Source of the DNA: Cymbomonas tetramitiformis
Taxonomy: Eukaryota; Chlorophyta; Pyramimonadophyceae; Pyramimonadales; Pyramimonadaceae
DNA: 64,000 bases
Direction: 5' to 3'
Assembly (NCBI GenBank): GCA_001247695.2
Contig: LGRX02035483.1
Coordinates: 1-64,000, forward strand
Numbering within the stretch: position 1 is the stretch's first letter; the number at the start of each line of letters is the position of its first letter. The translations under genes were made by a program, and so were the position numbers. The notes beneath the pieces are model-generated. The model worked only from the letters and a program-made list of their open reading frames with translations, did not search any database and had not been told where the DNA came from. This document shows, one piece after another, positions 54,773-61,947 of this stretch.

Positions 54773-55480
54773 ATGTCTGTGGAGAACCTTCCGATTGTGG
54801 AGAATCACGCGGTGTTTAATTGTGGACACGATGACGATACCGATCTGGAGAGTGTCATGTACTCCCTGTGGAACAAAATAATCGATAGCGAACATAAAAT
54901 GTGGATAGAAGCCGAAGGACCGAACGTCACGATTCGCGGGTGGGTCCTGGGAGTGGAGCGCCATTACAAGGATATGGTGTTGGAGGTTTCGCTTGCCAAA
55001 AAGCGCTACGATTCATGGCTCGATCATACGGGCGCGACCACGTTCCATAGTAAATTCATTCGCGTGACGTATTTGAATCGAGCGCAGAGGAACTGTCCTG
55101 GGTTGATGTTGCTACCAACTAACGACTTTTCAACCACGCGAAGCGTTGATATCAAGTCCGACGAATACGAGAAGAGATGTACGGCACTGAGTAGCGTCAG
55201 TGTTTACGAATTCTTCTCGAACGCATATTCGTTTAGGAACTTTTTTCATTCCAGATTATTTGACGAAGATTATATAAAAGCGATTTACCACGAGTTCGCA
55301 GATATCACAGGAAGCGTGCCTTCTTCGGTCGCCACGTGCGACGGTTTTAGTAGAAGGAAAGAGAGACTGTATGCGGAGTACAAAAAAGCAAAACTTGTGT
55401 ACGAAGCGGCCAAGGCGGAGCTGCAACGGTGTCAGCAGGACATGGTGTACGGCGGCGACGAAGGCGTGGACAGCCGATGA
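54773..55480 (+). CDS. Protein of unknown function with C-terminal coiled coil (235 residues)
   Basis: Residues 1-180 look mixed alpha/beta (ESVMYSLWNKIIDSEHKMWIE; VTIRGWVLGVERHYKDMVLEV) and match no family I recognise. Residues ~190-225 are a likely coiled coil (KERLYAEYKKAKLVYEAAKA). The start is supported by the TATA box and the GTG-extended frame is rejected. It is divergent from the short paralogue at 53743-54501 with about 270 nt between, and repeat copy J follows its 3' end. Confidence 0.68.
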   Translation: MSVENLPIVENHAVFNCGHDDDTDLESVMYSLWNKIIDSEHKMWIEAEGPNVTIRGWVLGVERHYKDMVLEVSLAKKRYDSWLDHTGATTFHSKFIRVTYLNRAQRNCPGLMLLPTNDFSTTRSVDIKSDEYEKRCTALSSVSVYEFFSNAYSFRNFFHSRLFDEDYIKAIYHEFADITGSVPSSVATCDGFSRRKERLYAEYKKAKLVYEAAKAELQRCQQDMVYGGDEGVDSR

Positions 55481-55777
55481 GCGATGTCACGACTGTTGTG
55501 CGCAAAGCAAGCCGCAGTTCCGCAATCCTGTATTGCCACATCAAGTTCGATTACGCATCCCGAATCGTGCACGTTCGGGAGTCGGTTTTGCCAAGTGTGA
55601 GAGTTTCTAAACCCGTTTTGGTAATGACAATTTATTGATTAGACATACCAAAGCTAATACGATTGATGTAAAGAGTGTGGAGATCACTTCCACAAGGCTC
55701 CAACACCTACCGAAAATTGACTTTTAAAATCGGCTTCGGACAAACTTGTCGAAGGAGTGTTGTCTAGCGCGCGGCGA
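55481..55777. other. Intergenic with dispersed repeat copy J
   Basis: Copy J lies at 55598-55732, and nothing else is recognised. The minus-strand frame at 55778-55993 is discussed separately. Confidence 0.5.
55598..55732 (+). repeat. Dispersed ~160-bp repeat, copy J (forward)
   Basis: AAACCCGTTTTGGTAATGAC starts it; GATTGATGTAAAGAGTGTGG, ATCACTTCCACAAGGCTCC and ACCTACCGAAAATTGACTTT follow. It is 3' of and collinear with the gene ending at 55480, and close to the consensus. Confidence 0.88.
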
Positions 55778-56050
55778 TCAAGGGGAAGCGAAGCGTATGC
55801 ACTGCACGCTGCTTGTGTTGTCCATTCGCTTCTGGCTTATGGCTAACTCCGTCGTATGTGACGCAGCCTGCTGGTTCTGAGCTGTCAGTGGAGGATACAT
55901 GTCGATATCGAACACTGAAAACTCTGTTTGGTGAATGACACGCGCGGCGTCAAAACTCAATTTGCCGTCTTTTGACTTGAGCTGCGACACCAAACTGATG
56001 TTGGAGCTTCCCTGCCAAAATCCGTCACAGCCGCGCTTGCTTATCTTTTC
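55778..56050 (-). pseudogene. Out-of-frame C-terminal continuation of the FG-GAP protein
   Basis: In the frame one base off the FG-GAP gene, the minus strand continues with coding-like sequence after the gene's stop region: GCDGFWQGSSNISLVSQ, then LSFDAARVIHQTEFSVFDID, then a stop at 55778. It begins before the gene's stop codon, so a single-base shift in about 56030-56070 would join them. Either the gene lost its C-terminus by frameshift or a second small frame overlaps. Programmed frameshifting is possible but no signal is seen. Confidence 0.45.
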
Positions 56051-57401
56051 CGACCTTTAATCGAGGAACTGGAAAGGAAGCGAAGCGAGTGCGCACCTCG
56101 TATTGCCAGATGTACGCGAAATCTGTTTCGCGCTGCGTCGCGGCGGTGGACGCGAAAACCACGTCCTTCATGCCATCGTTGTCCATGTCTAACATGCGCA
56201 CCTTTCTGGGTTGACTTTCGGTGACGTTCGCACGTCCCGCGTGCAAAACAATTGTGGACGGAAAGAACCGACCGCCATCGCACAGGTACAAGTGTACCTC
56301 GTACGCGGTGCTGTTGGGCTTGATGGACACCACCAAATCTACGTCTCCGTCCTCGTCGATGTCGCCCGCGTGAATGTCCAAAACGTAGTTGTAACCAAAC
56401 CCGTTGAGTTCGCTTACGGTGCCGTCTGATGAGTTTCGCACATCGATCGCCTGCGTGATCGACGGATCCGCGGTTCCGTACAGCGCATACACACCACCGG
56501 CTAGATCGCAGTCGTCTGTACAGTCGTAGAAACCCCCCTGGGTCCCAACAATCACGTCTAGGTAGCCGTCTTTGTCGATGTCGTGCGAGAGAATGGACAA
56601 AAAGGGGACGGTGCTGCTCACCATCAAACCTCCCATCAGTTTGTAGGTTTCGTCGGCCTGGTTCATTTCCTCCACGCGAGTCACGCCGTACCTTTCTACT
56701 TCAGGTTCGGAACGCCTGCTGCCACCGCTGACCACCGCCACGCACACGAAAACGACACTGTCGTTGCGATACTGGTATCGAGTTTCGCTGTTGTGGTGAA
56801 TATCAAACGCCACCGTCATGTTCAACAGTGCGGAGCTCTCGTCCGTCTCTGTCCATTCGAATTGTTGTGTGCTGACGAGTCCATTCTCCGATAGATAATA
56901 CGCCCTCAACACATTCGACTCCGCGACCAACACGTAATCGCCTATTTTGATTCCGACGCCTCTTTCATAGCCTTCGCTCGTGATTTCGCAGTCCTCGCCA
57001 TCGCATTCGACATCGTGGTCGCCTTCTGTATCTTTCAAAAGAAGCGCAAATTCGTCCCGGTCCAAGTCGCGCATGTACAGACGATACGAAAACCTATCCG
57101 ATGAGAGCGTCGCCACGGTCGTGGCGAACAGTTCGTACGTGCTCGTGCTTCTGTAGTGCGCCTTATTCATCGTGAAATTCGCTTCGCCGAACGAGTCAAG
57201 GACGTATTCTGTGACGTTCGGTGCCGATGGCGTCGGGGACATAAACACGACGCTGTTAGTCCTGATTGTGATACCGGCCATGTCGTCATCAACCTCGCTT
57301 ATCTGCAGTCTTATGATTGCCAGCAAAGCGAGCAAGGCGAAGGAGTAGGTCACACAACCGTGACAGGCACCCCACGTAGCCGCACTAGTAGAATGCTTCA
57401 T
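56025..57401 (-). CDS. FG-GAP/VCBS repeat protein, membrane-anchored or secreted (458 residues)
   Basis: A hydrophobic segment (residues ~17-33, VTYSFALLALLAIIRLQIS) is a signal peptide or anchor. The second half holds integrin-type FG-GAP/VCBS repeats, each with a calcium-binding loop DxDxDGxxD: DIDKDGYLDVIVG, DIDEDGDVDLVVS and DMDNDGMKDVVFAS. Such repeats form beta-propeller blades in extracellular adhesion proteins. Many N-glycosylation sites (NxT/S) suit an extracellular protein. It ends soon after the third loop, which is short for a full seven-blade propeller, and open frame continues one base out of register. The TATA box is 95 nt upstream; the start is the ATG at 57401. Confidence 0.82.
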   Translation of the reverse strand: MKHSTSAATWGACHGCVTYSFALLALLAIIRLQISEVDDDMAGITIRTNSVVFMSPTPSAPNVTEYVLDSFGEANFTMNKAHYRSTSTYELFATTVATLSSDRFSYRLYMRDLDRDEFALLLKDTEGDHDVECDGEDCEITSEGYERGVGIKIGDYVLVAESNVLRAYYLSENGLVSTQQFEWTETDESSALLNMTVAFDIHHNSETRYQYRNDSVVFVCVAVVSGGSRRSEPEVERYGVTRVEEMNQADETYKLMGGLMVSSTVPFLSILSHDIDKDGYLDVIVGTQGGFYDCTDDCDLAGGVYALYGTADPSITQAIDVRNSSDGTVSELNGFGYNYVLDIHAGDIDEDGDVDLVVSIKPNSTAYEVHLYLCDGGRFFPSTIVLHAGRANVTESQPRKVRMLDMDNDGMKDVVFASTAATQRETDFAYIWQYEVRTRFASFPVPRLKVGKDKQARL

Positions 57402-57495
57402 TGTGTTCGTCAAGCGTATTCGACAATCGATGATAAGATTCTGTTCGACGACGTCAATCGCGGTTGCGAGTTCATAATCTGTAGATCACACACAG

Positions 57496-57503
57496 TATTT
57501 ATA
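57496..57503 (-). promoter_or_regulatory. TATA box for the FG-GAP gene
   Basis: TATAAATA on the minus strand, 95-102 nt before the ATG at 57401. Confidence 0.6.
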
Positions 57504-57914
57504 CGGTCGCGTGTACGAGACCCGATTGCGTATTTGGCGAGCGTCTCATCACGCAGCGCTTTTGTACCGGTGACGCGTCTCTGTGGACTTTGTTGCACCG
57601 CTCAAAGTGGTTTGTAAACTCGAGCACCCTGTACAAAAAAGTCTTGAGCAGTACGTTTGGCAAGAATGGGGACTTGTGGGTAAGAAGCTTTTCCAGATTG
57701 AAGAATATGGGTGACGCACTAAAAGTTGGGAGTCGACTTTCAACAAGGGCTTTGTGAAGGTCGATCATAATATTATTGCGATGTGACACTTGTGATATTA
57801 TTGCGGTTGTATATATATATATATATATTCCATATACTACATACTTATATAGACTGCATTTGCATAGGTCACAAGCACACGATCGGACCATGTACGCCGG
57901 CCTTGCATCCCCGT

Positions 57915-57925
57915 GTCGATCGAAC
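57915..57925 (+). promoter_or_regulatory. GTCGATCGAAC element upstream of the second FHA-RING gene
   Basis: Exact element in coding orientation, 126 nt before the ATG at 58051. Confidence 0.65.
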
Positions 57926-58050
57926 AGCGAAGATTCTGCGACACAAGATATCACAGAACAACAGCACGCGCCACGTGAACATTGTGTCCTGCGGTAGCCC
58001 AGCTTTATTGAGACTTGAAGCGACACACTTTTCAAGGGCTTTGCTCAAGC

Positions 58051-59391
58051 ATGTCAAACGCCGCACCTTCACCACGCTCGTATGCTTTCATCAAGCAATT
58101 ATCGAGCGTCGATTCGAATCCTCAGACGCCATTGACGATCAAGCTTTATGAGCATTTCAACATGGGCAGAGAGTCTGTGAGCGTTGGACGTCATGGCAAC
58201 AACGACATCATTTTGGTCTGCGAGAGGATCCCGCTTCTTCTCAGCCGCGTTCACGCCTTTATAGAGCGTCGGGTCGTTCAAGGGGTGTCGAGATACATCC
58301 TGAAAGACAACAAAACCACGAACGGAACCTACGTTGGGCAGAACATGATACCGAGCGGTCAGGAACAAGAACTCGATGATGGCGCGGTAATATCTTTCGG
58401 TGGACTCACAAACGTGTCCAGGGACGGTGAGTCGAAACGTAATCCTTACCGGTTTGTGTTTTACGAGCGCGAACCTACGGCGCCGCAGCCTGCACGGGTT
58501 GAGATGGTCGCGGATCGAGCGGTGGACGGTAATCGGACACAACATAACCCAATCACAGGCGTCGAAAATGACGACGCGGGCCAGCGCGATACGCGTCTGG
58601 AAACGGTGCAGACAGCGCAGGACATTCTCCACTGCCCGATTTGCGTGGAGATGTGCGTGGACACGCATATTCTTTCTTGCGGTCACTGCTTTTGCGCCAA
58701 GTGCATCTTCACGTGGTACGATCGGCCGGGAGTAAGGCCCACGTGTCCCGTGTGTCGAATGGCGATTGACGTAAACCCCGTGGAAAATGTTGCGCTCGAG
58801 AAACTGGTGGAGTCGGTGATCGTACCAACACTGTCTCCAGAGGAGAAGCGCGACAGATCCGAAAGAAAGGAGGCGTGCTTGAATGTCAGAAGGGGTCGCA
58901 CTTGCGACGTGCGACCACGGCCGCTTCGCATGTCCTCGCGTAGGCTGAACAGCCCAGCGATGGCGGACGCTCTTGTATCTTTCTTCGCCGGGATACCGTC
59001 CGTCAACCGGCAAGGTGGTCCTTCTGCTTTTGAAGTCGGATTGGCTCAAGCCGCGGTTCACGCAAACGCTTCGGTGAGGGTCACCGGCGTATCACGCCTC
59101 GGACGACGACCACCGCTCGCCGCACAAAACCCCGCGGTCACGTACACCTCGGTGCACAGGGAGTGCGCCACGTGCAACGGACACATCGATCGGACGCGAC
59201 AACCTTTATGTTACGTGGAGAGAAACGCACGGGGTGCCAGTCCCGTGTGGCATCATTTTAACTGCTACGTTTCGACCAATCATAACTGGGCGGAGCAGGG
59301 CGTCGATATCTCGGATGGTCTGTCCGAGGATGACAAATCGACAGTCGAACGCTTTCGTGCAGATCCTCGTCGGTCCTTGGAAGAATCCTGA
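58051..59391 (+). CDS. FHA-RING protein with C-terminal PARP-type zinc finger (446 residues)
   Basis: It has three domains. The FHA domain (about 40-120) has GR 46-47, SRVH 65-68 and NGT 91-93, the phosphothreonine-binding set. The C3HC4 RING (195-235) reads CPIC, then CGHCFCAKC, then CPVC. The C-terminal finger at 372-435 has C372, C375, H402 and C405 with WHHFNC and GLSEDDKSTV, the pattern of PARP-type (DNA-nick-sensing) zinc fingers. CHFR-type ligases combine FHA, RING and a poly(ADP-ribose)-binding zinc finger. Here the last module looks instead like the PARP DNA-binding type (inference). It may ubiquitinate targets at DNA breaks or at the viral genome. A basic linker (residues 263-310) may bring it to the nucleus. 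Confidence 0.85.
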   Translation: MSNAAPSPRSYAFIKQLSSVDSNPQTPLTIKLYEHFNMGRESVSVGRHGNNDIILVCERIPLLLSRVHAFIERRVVQGVSRYILKDNKTTNGTYVGQNMIPSGQEQELDDGAVISFGGLTNVSRDGESKRNPYRFVFYEREPTAPQPARVEMVADRAVDGNRTQHNPITGVENDDAGQRDTRLETVQTAQDILHCPICVEMCVDTHILSCGHCFCAKCIFTWYDRPGVRPTCPVCRMAIDVNPVENVALEKLVESVIVPTLSPEEKRDRSERKEACLNVRRGRTCDVRPRPLRMSSRRLNSPAMADALVSFFAGIPSVNRQGGPSAFEVGLAQAAVHANASVRVTGVSRLGRRPPLAAQNPAVTYTSVHRECATCNGHIDRTRQPLCYVERNARGASPVWHHFNCYVSTNHNWAEQGVDISDGLSEDDKSTVERFRADPRRSLEES

Positions 59392-59791
59392 TATATGCGC
59401 CGATCTAAAGCCTTACGATGCACTTTCGACCGCTCGCGATCTCCGGATTGTGGCTTGGGAAATTTGTCGAAAGTACGATGTTGCTTTTCGTGTTTGGAGT
59501 GTGCAGATCGGGGGACACGTAAGGACTTTTTAGAGATGATGTTTGGATTAAGAAGATAGATTTTTAGGGTTTATCGATGTCGACGTTAATTAAGAAGTGC
59601 GCGCTCAGAGTTAAAATTTAGTCGTATAGTATTCACAGGTCCGTTTCGTAAGATTGCGTTTCTAAATATGAGTTACATACGGATGTATACGTATACATAC
59701 ATGCACGCACGCGCCTGCATGTATACCCGTAAACGCTACAGGCTATGATCTTCTAAGCGCATTGGACGTTGAAGTGATATACGGGATATTC

Positions 59792-59962
59792 ATGAGGCGT
59801 GTGTGCCGCGCGAGTGAACATCTCATCATCATCCCGATCGTTATTTTTTTGTACTTCTGTGCGGTGCATACCTTGAGAAAATGGTAGGGCCTCAATGACG
59901 TGTATCTAACGAAGACAAACCTATACAACACTCTCATCAATACGTATTGGGACGCGTATTGA
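59792..59962 (+). pseudogene. Broken copy of the membrane microprotein
   Basis: It has the same 171-nt span as 27101-27271, but the T-run has 7 instead of 8 bases, shifting the frame to a stop after 31 codons; a one-base insertion 40 bases later restores length. The intact part begins MRRVCRASEHLIIIPIVIFL. Confidence 0.5.
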
Positions 59963-60138
59963 GTCGATCAACATGAGGAGACGCCTAGAAGCGAGCGATC
60001 GCACATCTTGAAAATCGATGTGGTCTTTGCGGGAAACCGTAAATTTGCCTAGAAAAACTCGGTCTCGAACATTCCACAATCCACTTTATTTCTCACTGAA
60101 GCCTCGTCCGTTCGTTCGAATTCTCGCGGTGGAATAAA

Positions 60139-60185
60139 TTTCGCGCGCGCGAAGCAAGGGGGGGGGGTGTCGCGCGCGCGCGAAA
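60139..60185. repeat. GC-stem palindrome 10 (inverted)
   Basis: Full-length arms with a G-run of nine on the plus strand, inside copy 2 of the ~565-bp element. Confidence 0.9.
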
Positions 60186-60370
60186 AATATCAACAACCCG
60201 GTCAGACCGGTTTCGTGAACTGCGATTTTTCGAAACGTTGGCGCGCTTGGTTGATTATATTTTTAGCAAAGAACGTACCGAAAAGCAACGCTTGACAGTC
60301 TGATCGTCGAAATCTAACGATCCACCCCCATGCGTATCGAGCAAATAACTTAGGCGATGTCGCCGTTTTT

Positions 60371-60475
60371 TACACCGAGATGAATATTGTAATTACATTA
60401 TCAGAGTGTAATCTTCAAATTCGTGCTACCAAAACCCTGCCTCCAATCCTGACACGGACCGTCTCCTTAAAAGAA
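60371..60475 (-). repeat. Dispersed ~160-bp repeat, copy K (reverse, partial)
   Basis: TCAGAGTGTAATCTTCAAAT, then CGTGCTACCAAAACCCTG, then GTCTCCTTAAAAGAAT. It is 3' of the minus-strand gene 60593-61660 in the same direction. Confidence 0.7.
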
Positions 60476-60592
60476 TAGAGGTTGTCAAAGAAAAAGAAAA
60501 AGAAAAACCACACCCGTCGGGCGTATGAGTAAATTAATTTCCCCGGCCCTACTCTGGGCCGGATAGAGGTTGTCGTGTTCTTCAGAATGGCG

Positions 60593-61660
60593 TCACATTT
60601 GATGCACTTCTTCGTGCTCCGATACCTCCGGCGCCTGCTTCGGTGGTTTATTCTCTACTTCGTTCTTGACTGTTTCGTACAGCTCATCAAGCTTTGTCTG
60701 CGTTAATTGTTTTTTCCACGCCTCGTATTCTTCTGTCCACTGACTCCATAACGTTTTTTTTGCAGCTGTTCCTTTCGTATTCTCATATATATCTTTTCTT
60801 TTTCCATCTTTGTAGCTCGTGTTTAAAAACTGAGTTTTCAAGAGTTGGTTGAATTTTTTGCCAATTTGCATTTTTTTTTGTGTTTCTGGGGGTATGCTTT
60901 TCCTAGGTTTTGCGAGGTTTTCTTGGTCAGAACCAATTTCACTGGATATGGCAGTCGCCGTCTGCTCCTTGGGGTTTGCGAGGTCGTTTTGGTCAGAACC
61001 AATTTCACTAGATATGGCAGTCTCCGTCTGCTTCTTGGGGTTTGGGAGGTCTTTTTGGTCAGAATCGATTTCATCGGATGTGGCAGCCGCCGTCTGCTCC
61101 TTGAGGTTCGGGAGGTCTTCTTGGTCAGAATCGATTTCATCGGATGTGGCAGGCACTTCTTGTCGTTCAAGTTCGAGTAACAAATCGCCTCGGTCTGCGT
61201 GACATGTCTCTAATTCGTTTCTGAGATTTTCGCACTCTTCCGTCAAATTGTTTTGAGTTTGAATACAAGCTTCATTTTCGATTTTCAGGTCGCGCAGTTC
61301 ATTATCGCGAATGTGCAGTTGGGACGCTACGTAAAGCTGCCTTCGATCTCTGTTGTACCTTTTCATTCTGTCTTTGACATCTTTAGGTGAGTTTCCTTTA
61401 CCCGCCTCGTCATACGTGCCATCTGCGTTTGCAGCAACGGCGATACACGTTTTATTTGTTTCCTCTTCAGAGTGCCCCCACCCATACCACTTACCTGTGG
61501 TCGTCTTTACTTGCTGTGCCCGAGATTTCTCTGCGACCGCAGCCTCTGTGCATGCATACGATGGAAAATCGACGAAGTCGGTAGTTCTTCGCTTACCACC
61601 GACGCCGTCTATATCAATGTACCAATTCGGTTCCGACTTTTGCAGCGTGTCCACCGACAT
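60593..61660 (-). CDS. Coiled-coil protein with 22-residue acidic repeats (355 residues)
   Basis: Residues 1-110 are unrecognised, with Trp/Gly-rich KWYGWGHSEEE. Residues ~120-165 are a strong coiled coil (LKIENEACIQTQNNLTEECE in pattern). Then four 22-residue repeats follow, consensus ATSDEIDSDQKDLPNPKEQT (DNA period 66 bp, about 60903-61155). The C-terminal ~100 residues are basic and helical (LWSQWTEEYEAWKKQLTQ). It is likely a structural or scaffold protein. TATAAATA lies 32-39 nt before the ATG at 61660. No signal peptide. Confidence 0.7.
   Translation of the reverse strand: MSVDTLQKSEPNWYIDIDGVGGKRRTTDFVDFPSYACTEAAVAEKSRAQQVKTTTGKWYGWGHSEEETNKTCIAVAANADGTYDEAGKGNSPKDVKDRMKRYNRDRRQLYVASQLHIRDNELRDLKIENEACIQTQNNLTEECENLRNELETCHADRGDLLLELERQEVPATSDEIDSDQEDLPNLKEQTAAATSDEIDSDQKDLPNPKKQTETAISSEIGSDQNDLANPKEQTATAISSEIGSDQENLAKPRKSIPPETQKKMQIGKKFNQLLKTQFLNTSYKDGKRKDIYENTKGTAAKKTLWSQWTEEYEAWKKQLTQTKLDELYETVKNEVENKPPKQAPEVSEHEEVHQM
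60903..61155. repeat. 66-bp coding tandem repeat, four copies
   Basis: The phrase TTGGTCAGAA recurs every 66 bases (four times), coding the acidic 22-residue repeats of the coiled-coil protein. The two outer pairs differ by a few codons (DEIDSDQ against SEIGSDQ). Confidence 0.88.
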
Positions 61661-61691
61661 TACGCTTGTTGTTGAGTAACGTGTCGCGTGG

Positions 61692-61699
61692 TATTTATA
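61692..61699 (-). promoter_or_regulatory. TATA box for the gene at 61660
   Basis: TATAAATA on the minus strand, 32-39 nt before the ATG. Confidence 0.65.
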
Positions 61700-61741
61700 C
61701 CGTACAACTGCAGTGACGTGTGTTCAACAAAATGAACGATC

Positions 61742-61795
61742 GAGAGTGAGTTTTTGTAAGAGCCGACAAGCTGCAGGCCTGTTTTGGCATGCGCT
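61742..61795 (+). repeat. Dispersed ~160-bp repeat, copy L (forward, 5' fragment)
   Basis: GAGTTTTTGTAAGAGCCGAC, then GCAGGCCTGTTTTGGCAT, then the match is lost. It lies between divergent genes. Confidence 0.6.
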
Positions 61796-61812
61796 GATCG
61801 AGTTTCTACACG

Positions 61813-61823
61813 GTCGATCGAAG
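61813..61823 (+). promoter_or_regulatory. GTCGATCGAAG element upstream of the gene at 61948
   Basis: Variant element in coding orientation, 125 nt before the ATG; a TATA box is also present, so this gene has both. Confidence 0.4.
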
Positions 61824-61908
61824 GCATGGACTGCGCTTAACGTTTGTACCACATAAAGCGCCATTCTCAATCAAACTATGTCCAAATTTGTCGGCTTTGA
61901 CCGCGTTC

Positions 61909-61916
61909 TATAAATA
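61909..61916 (+). promoter_or_regulatory. TATA box for the gene at 61948
   Basis: TATAAATA, 32-39 nt before the ATG at 61948. Confidence 0.6.
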
Positions 61917-61947
61917 ATCGCGCGTGCACAAGCGGTGACCGTTGTGG

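Larger units (their letters stand above)
57402..58050. other. Divergent intergenic region
   Basis: This carries the FG-GAP TATA box, a (TA)n run near 57811-57830 with TATA potential, and the GTCGATCGAAC site at 57915. A minus-strand frame of 178 codons crosses the TA run and is rejected. Words resembling the dispersed repeat occur at about 57650-57740. Confidence 0.45.
59787..60354 (-). repeat. ~565-bp element, copy 2 (inverted)
   Basis: The reverse complement matches 26713-27275 along its whole length, including GC palindrome 10 at the matching place. Differences are spread evenly with single-base indels. Confidence 0.88.
59392..60592. other. Intergenic: inverted ~565-bp element copy 2, repeat fragment K, purine run
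   Basis: Before 59787 nothing is recognised. Then come the duplicated element, dispersed repeat fragment K, a run of AAAAAG repeats (about 60488-60507) and a ~40-bp sequence shared with 2.75 kb (about 60516-60557). Confidence 0.6.

Noticed and set aside
57499..58035. 178-codon minus-strand frame
   Set aside because: It crosses a TA-dinucleotide run that gives YIYIYIY, lies over promoter sequence of two genes, and has no coding composition.
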